Positions 23,801 to 37,598 of a stretch of 64,000 nt of DNA are shown here, one piece after another (position 1 is the stretch's first letter; each line of letters starts with the position of its first letter). The notes under the pieces were generated by a model. That model did no database searches, had not been told where the DNA came from, and was given only the letters and a program-made list of their open reading frames with translations. Source of the stretch: Toxotes chatareus. Taxonomy: Eukaryota > Chordata > Actinopteri > Toxotidae. The position numbers and the translations under genes are program-made. Location: positions 9,986,181 to 10,050,180 of the forward strand of contig CM028884.1 of the NCBI GenBank assembly GCA_016801885.1, given 5' to 3'.

Positions 23801-26800
23801 ATGCTCTGCCCTCCCACTGTACAAACTCTGCAAACTCCAGCTGTAACCAAATAGTTATTTTTGCATCAAAATACAGTATACGGTAGAGGTCAGAGAGAGC
23901 TGATTTGCATTTGTATCACCTGTGTGTGAGTGCAGGCTGTTGTTTTTGTGTCACACTGCAGGAGGCAGCCAGACTTCCGATTTGCAAACAGAGCTGCCCT
24001 GTGATCTGACTGCCCACCAGGAAGCTGAACACTTCCATTTCTTCATAGTGGGATTCCAGACTTTTGTTTCATGCATTCTGTGAATGAGAAATGAGTCTGC
24101 CGAATAATTGTGACTCTGTTGTAATGTTGCTTATATTTGTGTTTCACATTTCACAGTTTTTGCTTTTGTTTTAGTTTTTTTTAAACAGAAAAAATTAGCA
24201 GTTATTGTGAAAGAAGCACATAGAGCGAAAGAAAGCCACTATCTGCAGTTGTTTTGTGGAAAATAAGGAATGGCTTGGTTGCTCCAGGATTAAGGAAGTG
24301 CTCCCTTCCTGACAGGAAGTGTTTACAACTTGGTGACATTCCCTTTTTAACTTGACAAGTCTGTGCTTGCCCCTCTGTGTAGGCTTTTCTGGCTGCTGCT
24401 GCTCGCTTGCTAAAATTTAACCAGGGTTAATGTTCTCGGCTTTTTTCGACTTGAGCAATCTAGATGTCGGAAATAGTGACAAATGGTGACGGCACATAGC
24501 TGTTGCGTGCTCCAATGAGGGCTCTTTGTGGCCGCAGACTGCTGATTGTCCCTCACCCCTCTGAATATAGCCTCTCTCGCCTTTTTGCTATCCTGCTCAG
24601 AGAGGTGAAGCCACGTAGCAATGGCAGTGGGATGGGACTCCACCCTGTTCGCTCACCCTATTGTCAGTGTAGGCGATACGCAGGGACCTCAGTGCATCCT
24701 CACCACACAGAGGCTATCTGAGGCCACAGAGCTTCCAGCCTCAATCAGGGCGTCCTCACATCAAATATCTTACTTTGTTTACAGCCAGACTGCAGCTTGG
24801 TTTTTTTTTCCCCTGCTCTATAAATCGCTGTCCCAAAATCAAAGCCTCTATCTCACTGGATCCTCATGTTGTTGTCTCATGAAGCCCTGTTTTCCTAATT
24901 GTGTCAGTTTTTATCTTAAAAACAAAGCCACGATAAACAATAGTGTTTTTGCCTGTGTATTGTGGGAGAAACATGACATGGGGAGTGAACTGAGTGCGTA
25001 TGAGTCGGCACACTCGCGGGTTTGGTGGGCAGTCAAATTCAGCCAACTATAAATCTTTCTCAAATTAAAATGAATCATTATAACTGTTGTGATGAAGGAA
25101 GCTGCTGTGGACACGTTGAGGACAAATCGCTCATTCACACGGGCACAGGATTATCGTATTTTATGAAATTCCAACATTCCATTGTAGCACCTGCATTATT
25201 CTCGGGTCTTGTGCTGCACCACTAACTGTATGTAGGAGAAACACTGCCAATAACTCTGTCACACAGGGATGGGGGCAGAGGAAGGAAATTGGATTTTGTC
25301 AAGCGTGTCGTCAAGTACTTAATCTTGAATATCTGCCGCATATTAAGAGCACCTTCATAGGGTGCAACCCACAGCCTCCTCTCTCTTCTCCAGTGGAGGT
25401 CTTAAGTGGCTGTGTGGAGTGTGTCTCAATGAAGGAGGTCCTTAGGGACAGGTTGGGGTGCTTTTTTGTGCTTCACCGCCTTGGGGACTCGAGAATGATG
25501 CATTCATTCATCAGGAGACAGAGAAAGAATTTACTGAAAAGTGAGGTCATACATTTAGCTGTTTAAAATGGGGAAAGCCAGAGAATTACCCAGTGGGCGA
25601 TTTGTTCAGGTAGAGTTTAAAGTATAGAAAGGAATAGATGAGCAGGACTTATGGTTTTTCTCAAGCACAGTTTAGCCCACTTAGCAGCTCATGTGGATAA
25701 TTTAAGCATATTAACTCAAAGCCATACTTCTGACCCTTTGAACTTTTAAAAGACACACAGTGTTTTGGAGTTGAGCTATTATTCAAAACTAACTTTTGTT
25801 TTATGTGTGCATGGGCAGAAATGCAGCAACTTAATTTTGTGGGTTGGTAAGTCCAGCTGTTTCAAGACATAATGCTGCACAGATTTTTTTAGCAAAATAT
25901 ATCATCATAGAAAATGTCATGTAAATTGTATGTACGGCTGCATATGATCTCTTGTGGTAACATGACGCTGTCATGACTATCTGACAGATGATTTAATCAG
26001 TTGTATCACAAGCTGTTGTTTAGTCACAGCAGGTGTTTATTTGCACTAATGTAAAGACGTCCCTGGTTATTGTAAGAGACAGAGATGTGATGTTAGAGGA
26101 AGGTTTATAGTAAGAAAGGCCACTGCCATCACAGAAAATGACAGAAGGTGATCCTATTTATAACTTAGTGATGGTCTAAATTTAGATTTTTTTTTAACTC
26201 AGGAAAGTTTGGTTTCTAGAAGTTCTTTGTGATTGCCTGAGTTTTTTTTTTACAGACTAAATGTCTGATTTGATTAAGCACTGATAATGAACACTAGACA
26301 GCTTACTTGAGCATTGATTGAGACCTAGTCTAAACCTTCTTCTATTTGAGAAAGTGTGCAAATCAGGCACACACACACGTACCTGATGCTTGTATGGTTT
26401 TTCCAGGCCAGGTTAGACGACAATCCGCCAGCTTCCTGCAGGCTTCGGTTGTTCGTCGAGGCATTTGTCATTCTGAAGTGAGTGTGGTTTCATCTAAACC
26501 GTGTTGGAAAAATGACGCGTAACTGATTTGTGAGCACATATGTGCAACCCATACTCACAGTGGTCATGTGAGGATTATCTAGGTGTACGTGATGTGTTTT
26601 ACATCCTTTTTCCTTTATGCATTGCTGATGTGTTCTTTTCCACTGAAGTGTGGTGCATAGTATCAGTGTTGCTGGTGTTGCATCTGGAAGCATTCCTATG
26701 CAAACCATGATCAACAACAGGCTAAATCACTTGTGCCAAAAGAGCCCTGCTTCATCCCGGCTGCCGTGCGAAAGCTGCCTCACATGGGCAAGAGTGCAGA

Positions 26801-28063
26801 GATCTGAAGAACCAACATTTAATGTGGTCTGAATCTTAAAGGGAGGGGGTGTATAATAAATAAGCCGGCAGCCCGAAGTGAAGCTGTTCTTTGAACAGCA
26901 CAGATGTCTCTTAGGGAGACACATGTGTAACTGATGACTGAGTACAGTGATGTGCAAAGGGGGATGCTAAATCTAATTCTTTAAACATATAGTGTAAAGT
27001 ATACATTGCACACAGACCATAATAGTCCTGAACTTGCGAATGGTAGCTCTTATGGCAGAGAAAATACACTTTTGAGGCTGAGTGGTAAGAAACAACATAG
27101 AGGGAGGGTTTTTTTTTTCATAAGGCTGTTTTTCAAATAATTATTAGGTCATACATGTGAAGAGGTGTGGGCATGCTTTCATCCTTTTTCCTGTGAAGTC
27201 AAAAATTAGGGTTTTTTTTATTCACAAGGATGACTAGTGTGCTTACCAGCACTGAATTGCTGGTCTTGAATGATTGTCCAATTAGATTAAAAGCAAAGCA
27301 AATGAGTGTACCTGGAAGTAAACAGATTTTTTTTTTTAAATCTCCAGTGAAATGCTCTTCATCTGTGTGTGGGCTGCAGTAGCTTGTGATTGATTGTGAA
27401 AAAGTGTCTTTATAGCAAATATAATAATTTGATTAGCTACCTCTGCAGACTCCTAAGTAGGCCTTTAGAGGAGGCACATCCCTCTTCCAAGCTCACTGAG
27501 AGGCAGAATGCTCAAGCAGCAACCGTGTTTCTGAGGGAACATTTCAATAAAGTTTCATTAATGTCAGCTCTGTAGGGCGGGAAATGCACTCCTGCACTGT
27601 CTCTCCTCTACGGGCGAAACCAGTTTTCCATCAGCTTAATCTGTTTCTAGAGATATAGAACCCAGGAGGGCTCAGTCTTCACAAGGGGCCTTCAATGAAT
27701 TGTAACCAGATTTGCTCTCGCTTCTTAGAAACATGAAAGTATCTTATTGATAGTAACTGCATTATGTCAACAGAGAAGCTGTGATCATTTTTGCTCAAAT
27801 AAATTGCCTTGGGGGAGTGTTTCTTGCCAGTATGTTCTTTCTAAACCAAAAAAAACATAGTGGCCAAATTATCTTCAGATGACTGTGCACACAAAGCATT
27901 CATCCTGTGTTTATAGACAACGATAAGGTGGAGGAGCTTTCAGTGGAGTCACTTCAAGGAGCTACAGCTTGCTGAGTTTTGCTTTCAAATGACCATGAAC
28001 ATTTTTCCAGGCATGAGGACTAAACATAATTTATGCATGGCAGCTCTGATCTGTGGAAAGATA

Positions 28064-28083
28064 TTTTTTTTTTTTTTTTTTTT
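28064..28083 (+). repeat. Poly-T tract (T20)
   Basis: Twenty consecutive T lie within shf intron 1. No retroposed sequence was recognised directly next to it. It may be the A-tail of an old minus-strand insertion or a simple homopolymer. Confidence 0.9.
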
Positions 28084-29282
28084 AAAGTGTCCTGTCATCT
28101 TTTGTCTTCTCTCCCGTCCCCTCCTCTTCTGTAAAATGGCTTTCTGTCCCGACAATAGTGGCATGTTTACTTTTTTGTTGCACTGAAGAACAAAAGAGCA
28201 ATAGCAGCAAAAAAACAAAACAAAACAAAAAAAGCCATTTGAAATGCCTTGATGCAATTGAGCTGCTAAGCACTGAGTTGTATTAGGTTATCAGTGGTTG
28301 AAATCCCTTGTGGCATGAGACATAAATCAGACATGTCAGTCCCCTTGCTTTTTTTTTTCTTTCCCTCCTCCCTCGTTCTACAGCCTGCTGACTTTTCTGG
28401 CAGTCTCAAAGGGGCTTCAACCTTGACTAGCCCCCGACGCATTCAGTCTTTCCTGGACTAGCCATGACATTAATATCATATTCTTGTCTGCAGTCATTCA
28501 GCAGGAGTGAGACTAGCTTGTATTTTCATCGATGAATATGTCTGAAGGTGTTTATCTGGTTGTCATGCGGTGAAATAATTATTCTAATGTTACGCTGCAT
28601 TTGCTTCTGGTTGTGTATGGTACTAAAATCCCAGCACTGGGCATGTAGCTTGTTCAAAATGCAGCAGCCTATTTTCTAATTATTATAACCAAATTTCCTT
28701 CCATGTGCTCAAATTTCAACTACTACATTTTCTGAATTTTTTTTCTCTTGCTTTTGATTATCTGATAAGGCAGCCAGACGCATTCCCTCTCCATTAAGAG
28801 TGCAGAAGGAGAATTGTAGCCCTTATTTTCTCACTTCTAATGGAAGACTGGGGCCCAATCGAATTGTAATCCGAGAAGCTCTAGCATGGTTGAACAATGA
28901 GCCAAAGTGGCAGGTGCCTGTTATAGTCTCCCTCCTTATCTAATGTTCTCCCTCTGTTCAGAATCAGAATCAGGTTTATGTTCCCACTGATTTGAAGTCA
29001 GCTTCATCGCCCGAGAGCCGCAGTGCATTTCAAGAAGTCTTTTGCTCTCTCTCCGTTGCGAGCTGCCAGAGCTCTGGCAGGTGTAAGACATGGCCAACCT
29101 GGGATCTGAGCTGTGGAATGAAAGTAATTGAGTGAGTTCTCTCCCTATGCTGCAGACCAGTGAAGGACCCAACTACCACCGGGACATGGCCTAAGCCAGT
29201 GAGGTGGCTTTGTGAGATTCATATAGGCTTACATGGCAGCTTAGCAAAGACCTGATATCTTGACGCACTGCAGTCTTGTGCT

Positions 29283-29294
29283 GGGGGGGGGGGG
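29283..29294 (+). repeat. G12 homopolymer
   Basis: A run of twelve G within shf intron 1. It is prone to sequencing and replication slippage. Confidence 0.9.
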
Positions 29295-29790
29295 TTACTT
29301 TCATGACAAGTGTGGCTTGGCTGCAGTCCTGACACACCCTGGCACGCCACAAGGCAGATGGTGTGTCCCCAGGCGACGCCACCACTTTCTAGCACCCCTC
29401 GCCTCACAACTCCGTACTCCTCCTGCTGTCGAGTAGTCATTAGTGCAGTGAGACAGGGCTGACACATGACACATTGGAACAATTTGGAAATATTAACCAC
29501 ATACTCCACCCAAACATGAACTAGGCTGCAGAGTCTGGGTGATGGTGCCCTATAGAGACAGTCTGTTGATTTAAATAGTTGATGGTTCAAATCCTCATGA
29601 TTCCCCGGAAGGATCTGTGTAGGCTAAACATTGTCATCTGCTAATGAGTGACAACAGAACATTGTGTGTAAAGGTCCGAATGTTTCACTGGGCGGAGCTG
29701 ATAATGACCACGGGACTCAGATACCTAGTTACCTACCGTAGTTATCTACTCCACAGCACTGCCATTTTGTGGAGACTTTTAGAAACATGT

Positions 29791-30088
29791 TCATTCATTC
29801 ATTCATTTTCTACATTTTCTTAATCCGTCAGGTTCGCGGGGGAGCTGGAGCCTATCCCAGCTGACTATGGGCGAGAGGCAGGGTACACCCTGGACTGGTC
29901 GCCAGTCAATCGCAGGGCTGACACACAAAGACAGACAACCACACACACTTACCTATGGGCAATTTAGAGTAGCCAATTAACCTAACCCATGCATGTTTTT
30001 GGGATTGTGGGAGGAAGCTGGAGTACCCAGAGAGAACCCTCTTGCTGTGAGGTGACGGTGCTAACCACTGCACCACCGTGCCGCTACA
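29791..30088 (-). mobile_element. SINE-like retroposon with target-site duplication
   Basis: On the minus strand the element begins GCGGCACGGTGGTGCAGTGG and continues TTAGCACCGTC, a tRNA-like head whose TGGTGCAGTGG resembles a Pol III A box. It runs through 'cctcccacaatccc', 'aattgcccatagg', 'cagtccagggtgtaccctg' and 'agctgggataggctccag', and ends in an (AATG)n tail. The order matches a very abundant teleost repeat. An 8-9 bp duplication AAACATGT(T) flanks it (29783-29791 and 30089-30097), showing it is one insertion. Compared with the consensus I remember, roughly 90 bp are missing after the head, including the B-box region, so the copy is probably dead. It could alternatively be a 5'-truncated LINE tail. 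Confidence 0.7.
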
Positions 30089-33000
30089 AAACATGTTTTC
30101 CTCATAATTCAAAGTGAAAGTGAAATAGCAAGAGGCAACTGAACTTCTTTTTTGTTTCATCCTTATTAAACGGTGGGCAGACTGGAAACTGGTCTGTCAT
30201 CAGCTTAAATTTACTTTTAATGGGAAAAGAAAAGTTGACTTTCCTTGCTGATTGGAGTGAGAACATGAGCCAGGTGCTGAAAAAAGCTTTTACTGCCCAA
30301 CTCAGTGCTAAATATACACATGCTTGTAAAATGTAAATCTTTTTTTTTTTTTGTAGTATAAGCTGTTTGATGACAAGTCTTTGTAACCTCATTTAAGTGT
30401 ATGTGGACACGGGAGCCATAATTAAAATGCTCACAGTGTTAACAGCTGTGGGTGTATTTCTTAAATCAGGCCAAAAGAATTTCAATAGAAGAGTCTTGAT
30501 TGTAGATACTTTATAATAAGTTGTAATTCCATTTTCTCTCAATATGTTTTAAAGCAGAATATTTTAGTTAAACTATATAAAAGGAGGTTTCAAGAGGCTT
30601 GCTCAGACTCTGCAGAAAGTATTTTAGAAGGGTAGAAGCACCAAGACCCACTTGTGACTGATTACAGATTCCTGTTTTGCTTTCAGAGTAGCAGAATGCC
30701 TATTAGACTTTGGTTGAGCCTGATTTTGATTGTTTGGGAAGGTAAAACAGGGTAGAGAAGCACATATATTAGAGTTACAAGCGTCCAAGTGAAGTGTTTT
30801 GCCTTCTTTGTCCTTGTGGGATAAGGAAGGTATTGTGTTTGAGTCTTAAATCCGAGCTTTAGTTTTAGTCTGTGATTGTGTTTAATCCCTAGACATCGTT
30901 CCGTCTGATGCTATCAGAAGTTTTCATCACATACCCTGCCCTTTATTTGTCCTGCATTATGTCAACAGGAAAGGCAAAAGATGATGTCATGTGTTTGCAG
31001 TGGCTCCACATATAACTCAGCTCAATAAGTGATTGCCGTTATTTCCTGAAACATGCCCAAACATCCTTTGGCTAGTGATGAAGGTACATGAAGCGGTAAG
31101 GTGAGAGAAGCTTACGGTGTGAGCTCTGCTAAAACCTCACCTCACCACCGGGCAATGACATAAACTACTTTTGTCATGTAAAGCTGCTGAGGAGAAAGTA
31201 AGAGACAGCAGTTGAAGTGCTTCATGACATTTGTGGGCTTTGGTCTCAAACCTCGAGCCACTCTGCTACAGTATGTAGTCAGATGGGCACTGGTATTCAT
31301 CCCTCCCATTTAGGTGATTCATATGTTTTTTTAGCGAGCAGTACTTATTCTTAGGTTTGGGCTGTGTTTGCAGTGACTGTATCTGAGGTGGGTTTGGCAC
31401 ATAACACTATGATTACTGATGGCTGTGTTTCCATGCAACAAGGTGTGAGATGGTAATGACACTCTGACCGTGGTGCATAATTTTCAGGGAGGTTTGGGGT
31501 CTCTGGGGCCACAAAGATGTTGCTTATCAGAATGGTTGAATTTTAATTAAACTTGTGAATGAAATATGTAATTTTTTTTTTTGTGGTGCAAAAACAAACC
31601 AGGACAATGTTTGAACCCCCCCACACTTGAATTCACAGAAGCAAAACATTTGAGGAACCCATAATTATGCTGTGGCAGAAAAGTCCTAGTTATTTTCCCC
31701 AAAACAGATGGAGAGGGAATATTGAAGAAGGCGGATTTAACACACAGTAGCTGCTATGAAACACATCCGTGGTTCTTACTTCCTTTTCTATTATTGCCTA
31801 ATCCATGTATAGTGCAGATGATCTGTGCAGGAATATACCTGCCAGCATTGCTCTGTCACTAAGAAGCTTACAAATTATCCCAAGTGAACTTTCCAGCATT
31901 TAACACTTGGAAACTTTTCAAGACATTTTATTTTTTTTAAATTTATGACTGTGATAACGACACTTGACCTTGATCGCTACTCTAAAAATATTGGTGTTTT
32001 CCCAGCTGAAGAGAAATCCCAGAGTTTTAATGGGATATATATGTTCTGCTTGCTTCCCTGAGGCTTAGCAGGTGTGTGTGTGTGTGGCACTCTCATGGGT
32101 GGCCTGCATATGGAGTTTGCTTCTGGGAAGTGTGCTCTCTCTGCGGCAAAGATGGACAGTGGTTGTGCTCAGGAAAGGTGGCTAGGTGGAGGCACAGCAT
32201 GGCTGGCATGAGGCTTAGTCCACCTCCAGTCTGCCCCGCCCTGCCTCATCCACCAGATGAGTGATGAGCTTGTTTATAATGAGGCCAAATCCCTTCCTGT
32301 TACACATGACTCATAGGGTGTAGTGCCAGTCATGGACGTATTTGCATGCTCACTTAGGTGTATGCATAACCGTTTCCTTGTTTGTGCACTGGTTTTAACC
32401 TTAAAAACCCTTTGCCAAGATGTCTCCAAGTTACAGAACATGCGGTTTCCCTCTCCTCTGCCCACTGATTGGCAGGACTAGACTGTCAGGAGCCTCAACA
32501 GAGGAAAAGTCCATTTTCTAACAGCTGGCCCAAACCCCTGCACTCACACCCCATCATTAGATCCAATGTCCAAGAGAACAGATGGCTCAGATGGGAGTTT
32601 ATTTCCTTTCAAAGGGAAGATCTTTATTTTTGAAGCAACGTCCTGGTAGATGAAGCAAACATTTCAAGGAAACAAATACCCCCCCACCCCAGGCGGTGCA
32701 GACGGGGACTGTTACTCCTTTCCCTAAAGGCTTGAGCTGTATTTCTGGGTCTCTGGACATCCACCTAATTGCCATCCACTGCACAAAATACTCAGCGAAA
32801 GAGCAAGACTGCAATTAGCCGTGGCTCACTGCCAGCTCGGCATAAATCTGCCAAATTGTTTCTCTTAAGAAAGTTGAGCAGTTTTGGTCCTTTTTTCCTC
32901 TTACTTTTGAAATGTAGGCCTGTCACTGGGCTATCATATAATTAGGCAGACCAGCAGTAGCAGAGAGCGTGCTGTAAGGCTAAAAGCTGAGGCATTGTGG

Positions 33001-33238
33001 TGGTGTGCTGAGGCACACAGAGGTGGGGTGTTATTTATGCATTTCTCCCTTTATCTTCTGGCCTGCCGTGGTGGATATCACTTGGTCCTGTCCTGGGCCA
33101 CAGCGGTATCTGTCATGCAACTCTCATGGCACCTACCCGTGTTGTAGTGTTCAACAGAGCAGCAAAACGAATTCCCCTCTTGCTATTTTCTTGCTACCCT
33201 ACCAACATCTCACCTTTCCTTTTTTTTCCCTCCTGCAG

Positions 33239-33371
33239 CTCATTATCCTTGAAGACTATGCGGATCCTTTCGATGCCGAGCAGGCTGGTGGCACGCAGAC
33301 CACCACGGAAAAGGGAACAACTGAAAATGATGGCTACATGGAGCCATATGAGGCCCAGAAGATGATGGCAG
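33239..33371 (+). CDS. shf: SH2 domain-containing adapter protein F-like, coding exon 2
   Basis: This 133-nt exon encodes residues 145-188 plus the first base of the next codon. It contains ILEDYADPFDAEQ (tyrosine 151) and NDGYMEPYEAQKMMA (tyrosines 177 and 181), which closely match the corresponding blocks of vertebrate SHF. SHB has YSDPFD/GYMEPYEAQRIM and SHD has YLDPFD/GYMEPYDAQ, so SHF is the best fit. The Y-x-x-P tyrosines are of the kind that, when phosphorylated, recruit SH2 proteins such as Crk or PI3-kinase p85 in this family. The acceptor is a strong pyrimidine tract plus CTGCAG at 33238. The donor GCAG|GTATAT gives a phase-1 exit, consistent with a following Glu codon. The linker between the tyrosine blocks is T/E/G-rich and variable, as expected. 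Confidence 0.9.
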
Positions 33372-35299
33372 GTATATCAACACTTTCAGTCCCTTCACTG
33401 GTTCATGAGTTCCCTCTTTTTTGCGTCACCCTGCTGTCTCCATCCACCTTCACACCTTCAGTAATTGCAGGTTAAGTGATAAGTGAGGGATTTGTGTCTT
33501 TGCTATGACTTCATATCGTATGTCTTAGTGGAGTGTTAATTAATATGCAGTGTGATTTGGCCCTGTGTTTCCAAGCTGGGAATTAACGAAGAGGCTCAGA
33601 AGGCTTATTGTCAATTTACATGACAGGTGCAGCAGAGCAGAAATGACCTGAGTGTCATGAATCACATCGAAACTTTTTCAAATGCAGCGCCTTTGCCCCC
33701 AGAAATCATACCAGCCTAAAAATGATTTAAAAACATATAGAACCAATAATGAGAGAGGTGCTTTTTAAATGTCCATTCCACTGAGCTGTGTGCACGTGGA
33801 GACAGCAACTTGCTGGGATTTCCAGGAAGGCAGTTTTTTTTTTTTGTTTTGTGTTTTTGTTTTTTTCTGGGACGCAACAATAGCTGTGTGCTAACATAAG
33901 AATTCAGCCGAACCACATTCTCCACACAGCTTTGTCAGAGTACACATTCATTCTGTGGCTAAATGAGCACAGCAATGACAAAGAACAAAGAATGTGCAGA
34001 GAGGGAAGAGAAATGATGAAAAATGTGGAGAAAACAAAACATGTGGCTGCTGTTTTCTTCTCCTAAACAGACCTATGAAAAGAATGTCCCCTGAAAGTGT
34101 TTGTATGAATGTCAGACCTCAAATGGATCTTTCTGGAACTCAGATGACTACAAGGTATCACTATTTAGACCACTGATATACTGACACAGTCATATCATCT
34201 ACCATATAACCGTACCTCTCACCCCTCCCTCACATACTGTATTCTTATAAACCCTCATACACACACTCTGCCCCATTGCTCCCACAAAGACAGGACATGA
34301 ATGTCTCTGTCCCTCCTCAGCAATTTCCTTTTAATGGGCCCCCAGACAATCTCTTGTTTTCATCTGTCTTACTGGTTTGACCTCTGGCTCAGTGATCGCC
34401 TCAGCTGAGTACAAAATCTGAAGATTTATCGGCTCTCTCAGGTGGAGGAAGCTGCACAGAAAAATAAAATCTGAACAAGCCTTTTGCGGTATCACTTGAA
34501 TCTTGAACTTGTTCCAATTTTTTCTGTGCTTTGTAAATTTAACTTGACACGGCTCTGCATTTGGGTGTATTGACAAACCAAACTATGTTGGCAGCAACTG
34601 TTCACTTGATGATGTCTTCATTTTTTTTGGTTTTTTTTATTGTTGTTGTTGTCGTGGTTGCTCTTGTCTTTGAAACCTGAGGTAGTGTTGTTTTCAGGCT
34701 CCCTGCTTTTATCCATCATATCCATTGATTACTAGCTCCTGTTTTTTTTTTTTTTTTCGCTTTTTTTTTCTGCTGCTTTGACTGAGCTGGCAGGGCGTTG
34801 TTCTAAGCAGAGCTGTATGTGGATTTCTTTTCTGCTGTCATCCTTTTAATATTCTTAACAATCCATGGATTTATTTCCTAGTGATGGATGGATGGTTTCA
34901 CAAGCACACATTCAGGTTTTTCAGCAATATCTTGCTCCAAATCCACACAGTGGCACACATTCACAGTTGAGGTCATCCCCACTTGGGTTAAACGCTTTGC
35001 TGAAGGGTACCTCGAGGATGTAGTGAGGGTCAGGTGCTGCTCTTTCGCTTTCTCTCGCTGTGCAAGGCTGGATTCTTGTAGAGTAATCGCTGCATCTCTC
35101 ATTCTGACAGTGTATTGTTCAGGCAGAACTGCATCCTCAGAATTTAGCTGATGAAAAAAGAAGAGCCGTTGCGGTGGCTGCTGCACTGTAGCAAAGAAAG
35201 GACCTCCCCACTCATGAAGCTAGAGGCTTGTATCTTCCTCTCTGTCTCATTCTGTCACTATTGCTCTCTCATCTCTTTTCACTGTTGTTCTGCAGGCAG

Positions 35300-35318
35300 T
35301 TTTTTTTTTTTTTTTTTT
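35300..35318 (+). repeat. Poly-T tract (T19)
   Basis: Nineteen consecutive T in shf intron 2, preceded by 'tctgcaggcag'. Confidence 0.9.
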
Positions 35319-35720
35319 ACTCACTGCCGACCTGCACTGCTAATACTTGAGCTTTCTTCAGCTCTCAGACTGTTGGCTGTAGATAGAGCTGAAGCTCTAA
35401 CAGCCTCCGTCTCTTCTCAGCTCTTGCTTTCACAGATGGGTGCAGATGGACAGCAAACCCCAAACATGCCAACACATCAGAAACTTTACTTTTTTATTAT
35501 TTATGGCTGTCAAAGCAAGTTTTAATTTACCGCCAGCCAAATTTATACCATCTATAAAATGGTTAGGCTGCCTCCTCATAAATGGACTTTTACTGTCTCA
35601 ACTTGTAAAATCCAGTGTGTGAAGGATAGTCTCTTATAAAAAGTGTTTCCATAATAAATCAGACTGTTTTAGTGTGTCTTCACAGACAACCTTTAGGTTT
35701 CAAGTTTCAGCACGATTTAT

Positions 35721-35791
35721 CCCCACCACCACCACCACCACCACACACACACACACACACCACCATCACCACCATCTACCCACACACACAC
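35721..35791 (+). repeat. Compound (CCA)n(CA)n microsatellite
   Basis: (CCA) repeats run directly into (CA) repeats, then a CACCAT-rich segment and a further CA run. The ORF at 35672-35884 is an artefact of this tract. Confidence 0.9.
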
Positions 35792-37596
35792 ATACAAGCA
35801 TGTTGTTTGCTCTGCCAAGTTTTTTTTTTTATTTTTTTTGATTTACCAATTAATCACAGTAATTTAATACTTAGGATCTGCTGATACTGATATTTATGAG
35901 AAGTGGCCTCGATATCAATCTTGCATATCAACGAGATTTGTTGCTCATATTTCAGTGTTTTCTGACGCATGCGGAAACGCTTCCATGTCATGAACTCTTG
36001 AAACTGGGCTTCTCAGATTAGTATCTTTAGTGTTGTGTAATCACTTGTGGTTTTGCACTGCACTTAGCAGAGATTTGGTGGTGATCAGACAGTATCTACT
36101 CTGTAAAGCAATAGTGTGACTAAGCTGTTCCATGATTGATTCCATGGACTGACAAGTCTCTATAACAATCTCATTTACATACGGTGCGAATGGCAACTGT
36201 ACAGAGAAAACTGAGGGAACATTTCTTGCAAAAAATCAAATTTTATTAAAAAAGCTGCAGTGATGGAGTGTAAATGGTTTAGAAGCTCTATTAGGCCTTG
36301 CTTTATTAGCTTTAAAGTCTGCAGCTGTTAGTGCTCTTCAGCCGATTCTATTTCTGTTCAGATTGTTCCTTGTAAAAAAAATACCAAATGACCTGAAGTT
36401 AAAATTACTGGTGTTAGGAGATTACCAAAACATGTTTAGGTGCTATTGCTTCTGTAGGTAACTTAACTCGTTTTATTTCTAAACCTTAAGGTAAGTCAGC
36501 TCAGGGTGTACAATGATTGAACATGCAAGCATCACAGTTAACAGCAAGTGTGAGGTCAGTGTCATATGCTGATTAGAAAAGGCTTTTCACGCTCCTCCCC
36601 TCTCTCTCTTGCATTTTGCATTTTATGAGCCGTTGCAACCTCATGAGTTAAACAACCTGATCGATTACCACCATCGGCCATAAACAGCCGGTCAGATGTT
36701 TGCATGTGCTTCTCGTGTCTCCAGACACTGACGTCATTCTCATTATTGAGCTCTATTTTGCTTAGAAACATTCAAAACGTTTTCAGTCTGTCGGGGCTGC
36801 TGATTCTGTACGCTTTTATCGTCACCTGCTATGTGTTCCAAGTAACACTTCCTCCGTTGTCATCTAAGAGCATACAGACCAAAGAGAGACTGTTGCATAG
36901 ATGCAAGAATCCTAAAGTCCCACCCACACTGCGATAGAACAGAGAGGACAGTTTGCATATTGTTCGGATGCATGTTGAAAAGAATCACAAAAGAACTGTA
37001 ATGTTAAATTATGTGGAAACCGCATGCACTGTTTTGAAGATACAATTATAATTCCTTGATTACACAACATTCACACCTTAAACACACACATTCAACCACA
37101 TAGTGGGAGGAGCGGCGTGTAAGGCCCCGGGCAAAAAGTGCCACAGCCGTTTACATAATAGTGCGTGCACTCCTGCTGTGGGTGTGTGTGTTGGCACACA
37201 CACACCATCATGCACATATACAGGACTTTGTGTGTAAGCTGAGCTGGCTGGCACTCGCGCCTGTGAGTGTGCTGTGTGCTTCATGTCTCTCTCTCTCTCA
37301 AGAGCCATCCTTAGTGAGGCTGTCTGATTTATGGGCCTGCTGGAGGGGCATGTCACAACTTCCTTAACCTGAAAAGCCAGCCCCCCCTCATAAGCTGCTC
37401 CACACGGGCTGCCGGCCGGGCCTTACTGCACCACCTGCAGTTACATGTGCACAGTCACTGTGTCGTTAGAACATTTCCTGCGTGTGTGTCTCCAGAGTTC
37501 CTCGAATGTTTGTCATGTCTGCACGCGTCAGCCATTGCATGTGCTATCTTTGTATCCGCGTAAGTCTGTTGAACGTGTGTGTGTGTGTGCGTGAAC

Positions 37597-37598
<2 letters not shown>

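Larger units (their letters stand above)
16746..33238 (+). other. shf intron 1 (about 16.5 kb)
   Basis: The intron runs from the GTGGGT donor to a strong polypyrimidine tract and CCTCCTGCAG acceptor. Both coding flanks are in phase 0. It contains T19 (16943-16961) and T20 (28064-28083) tracts, a dispersed repeat (20613-20800), a stem-loop at 20291-20329 and a SINE-like insertion at 29791-30088. ORFs up to 143 codons (24621-25052) show no domain or exon signature. No nested gene was recognised on either strand. First introns of developmental signalling genes often contain enhancers, and the segment around 20.1-20.4 kb is the most plausible candidate by appearance only. Confidence 0.8.

Noticed and set aside
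24621..25052. 143-codon ORF in intron 1
   Set aside because: No recognisable domain, no splice logic, and overlapping ORFs on both strands. Length is within chance expectation for 64 kb.
34869..34895. (GGAT)n-like 'gatggatggatgg' as a LINE tail
   Set aside because: Only three units, with no adjacent LINE-like sequence recognised.
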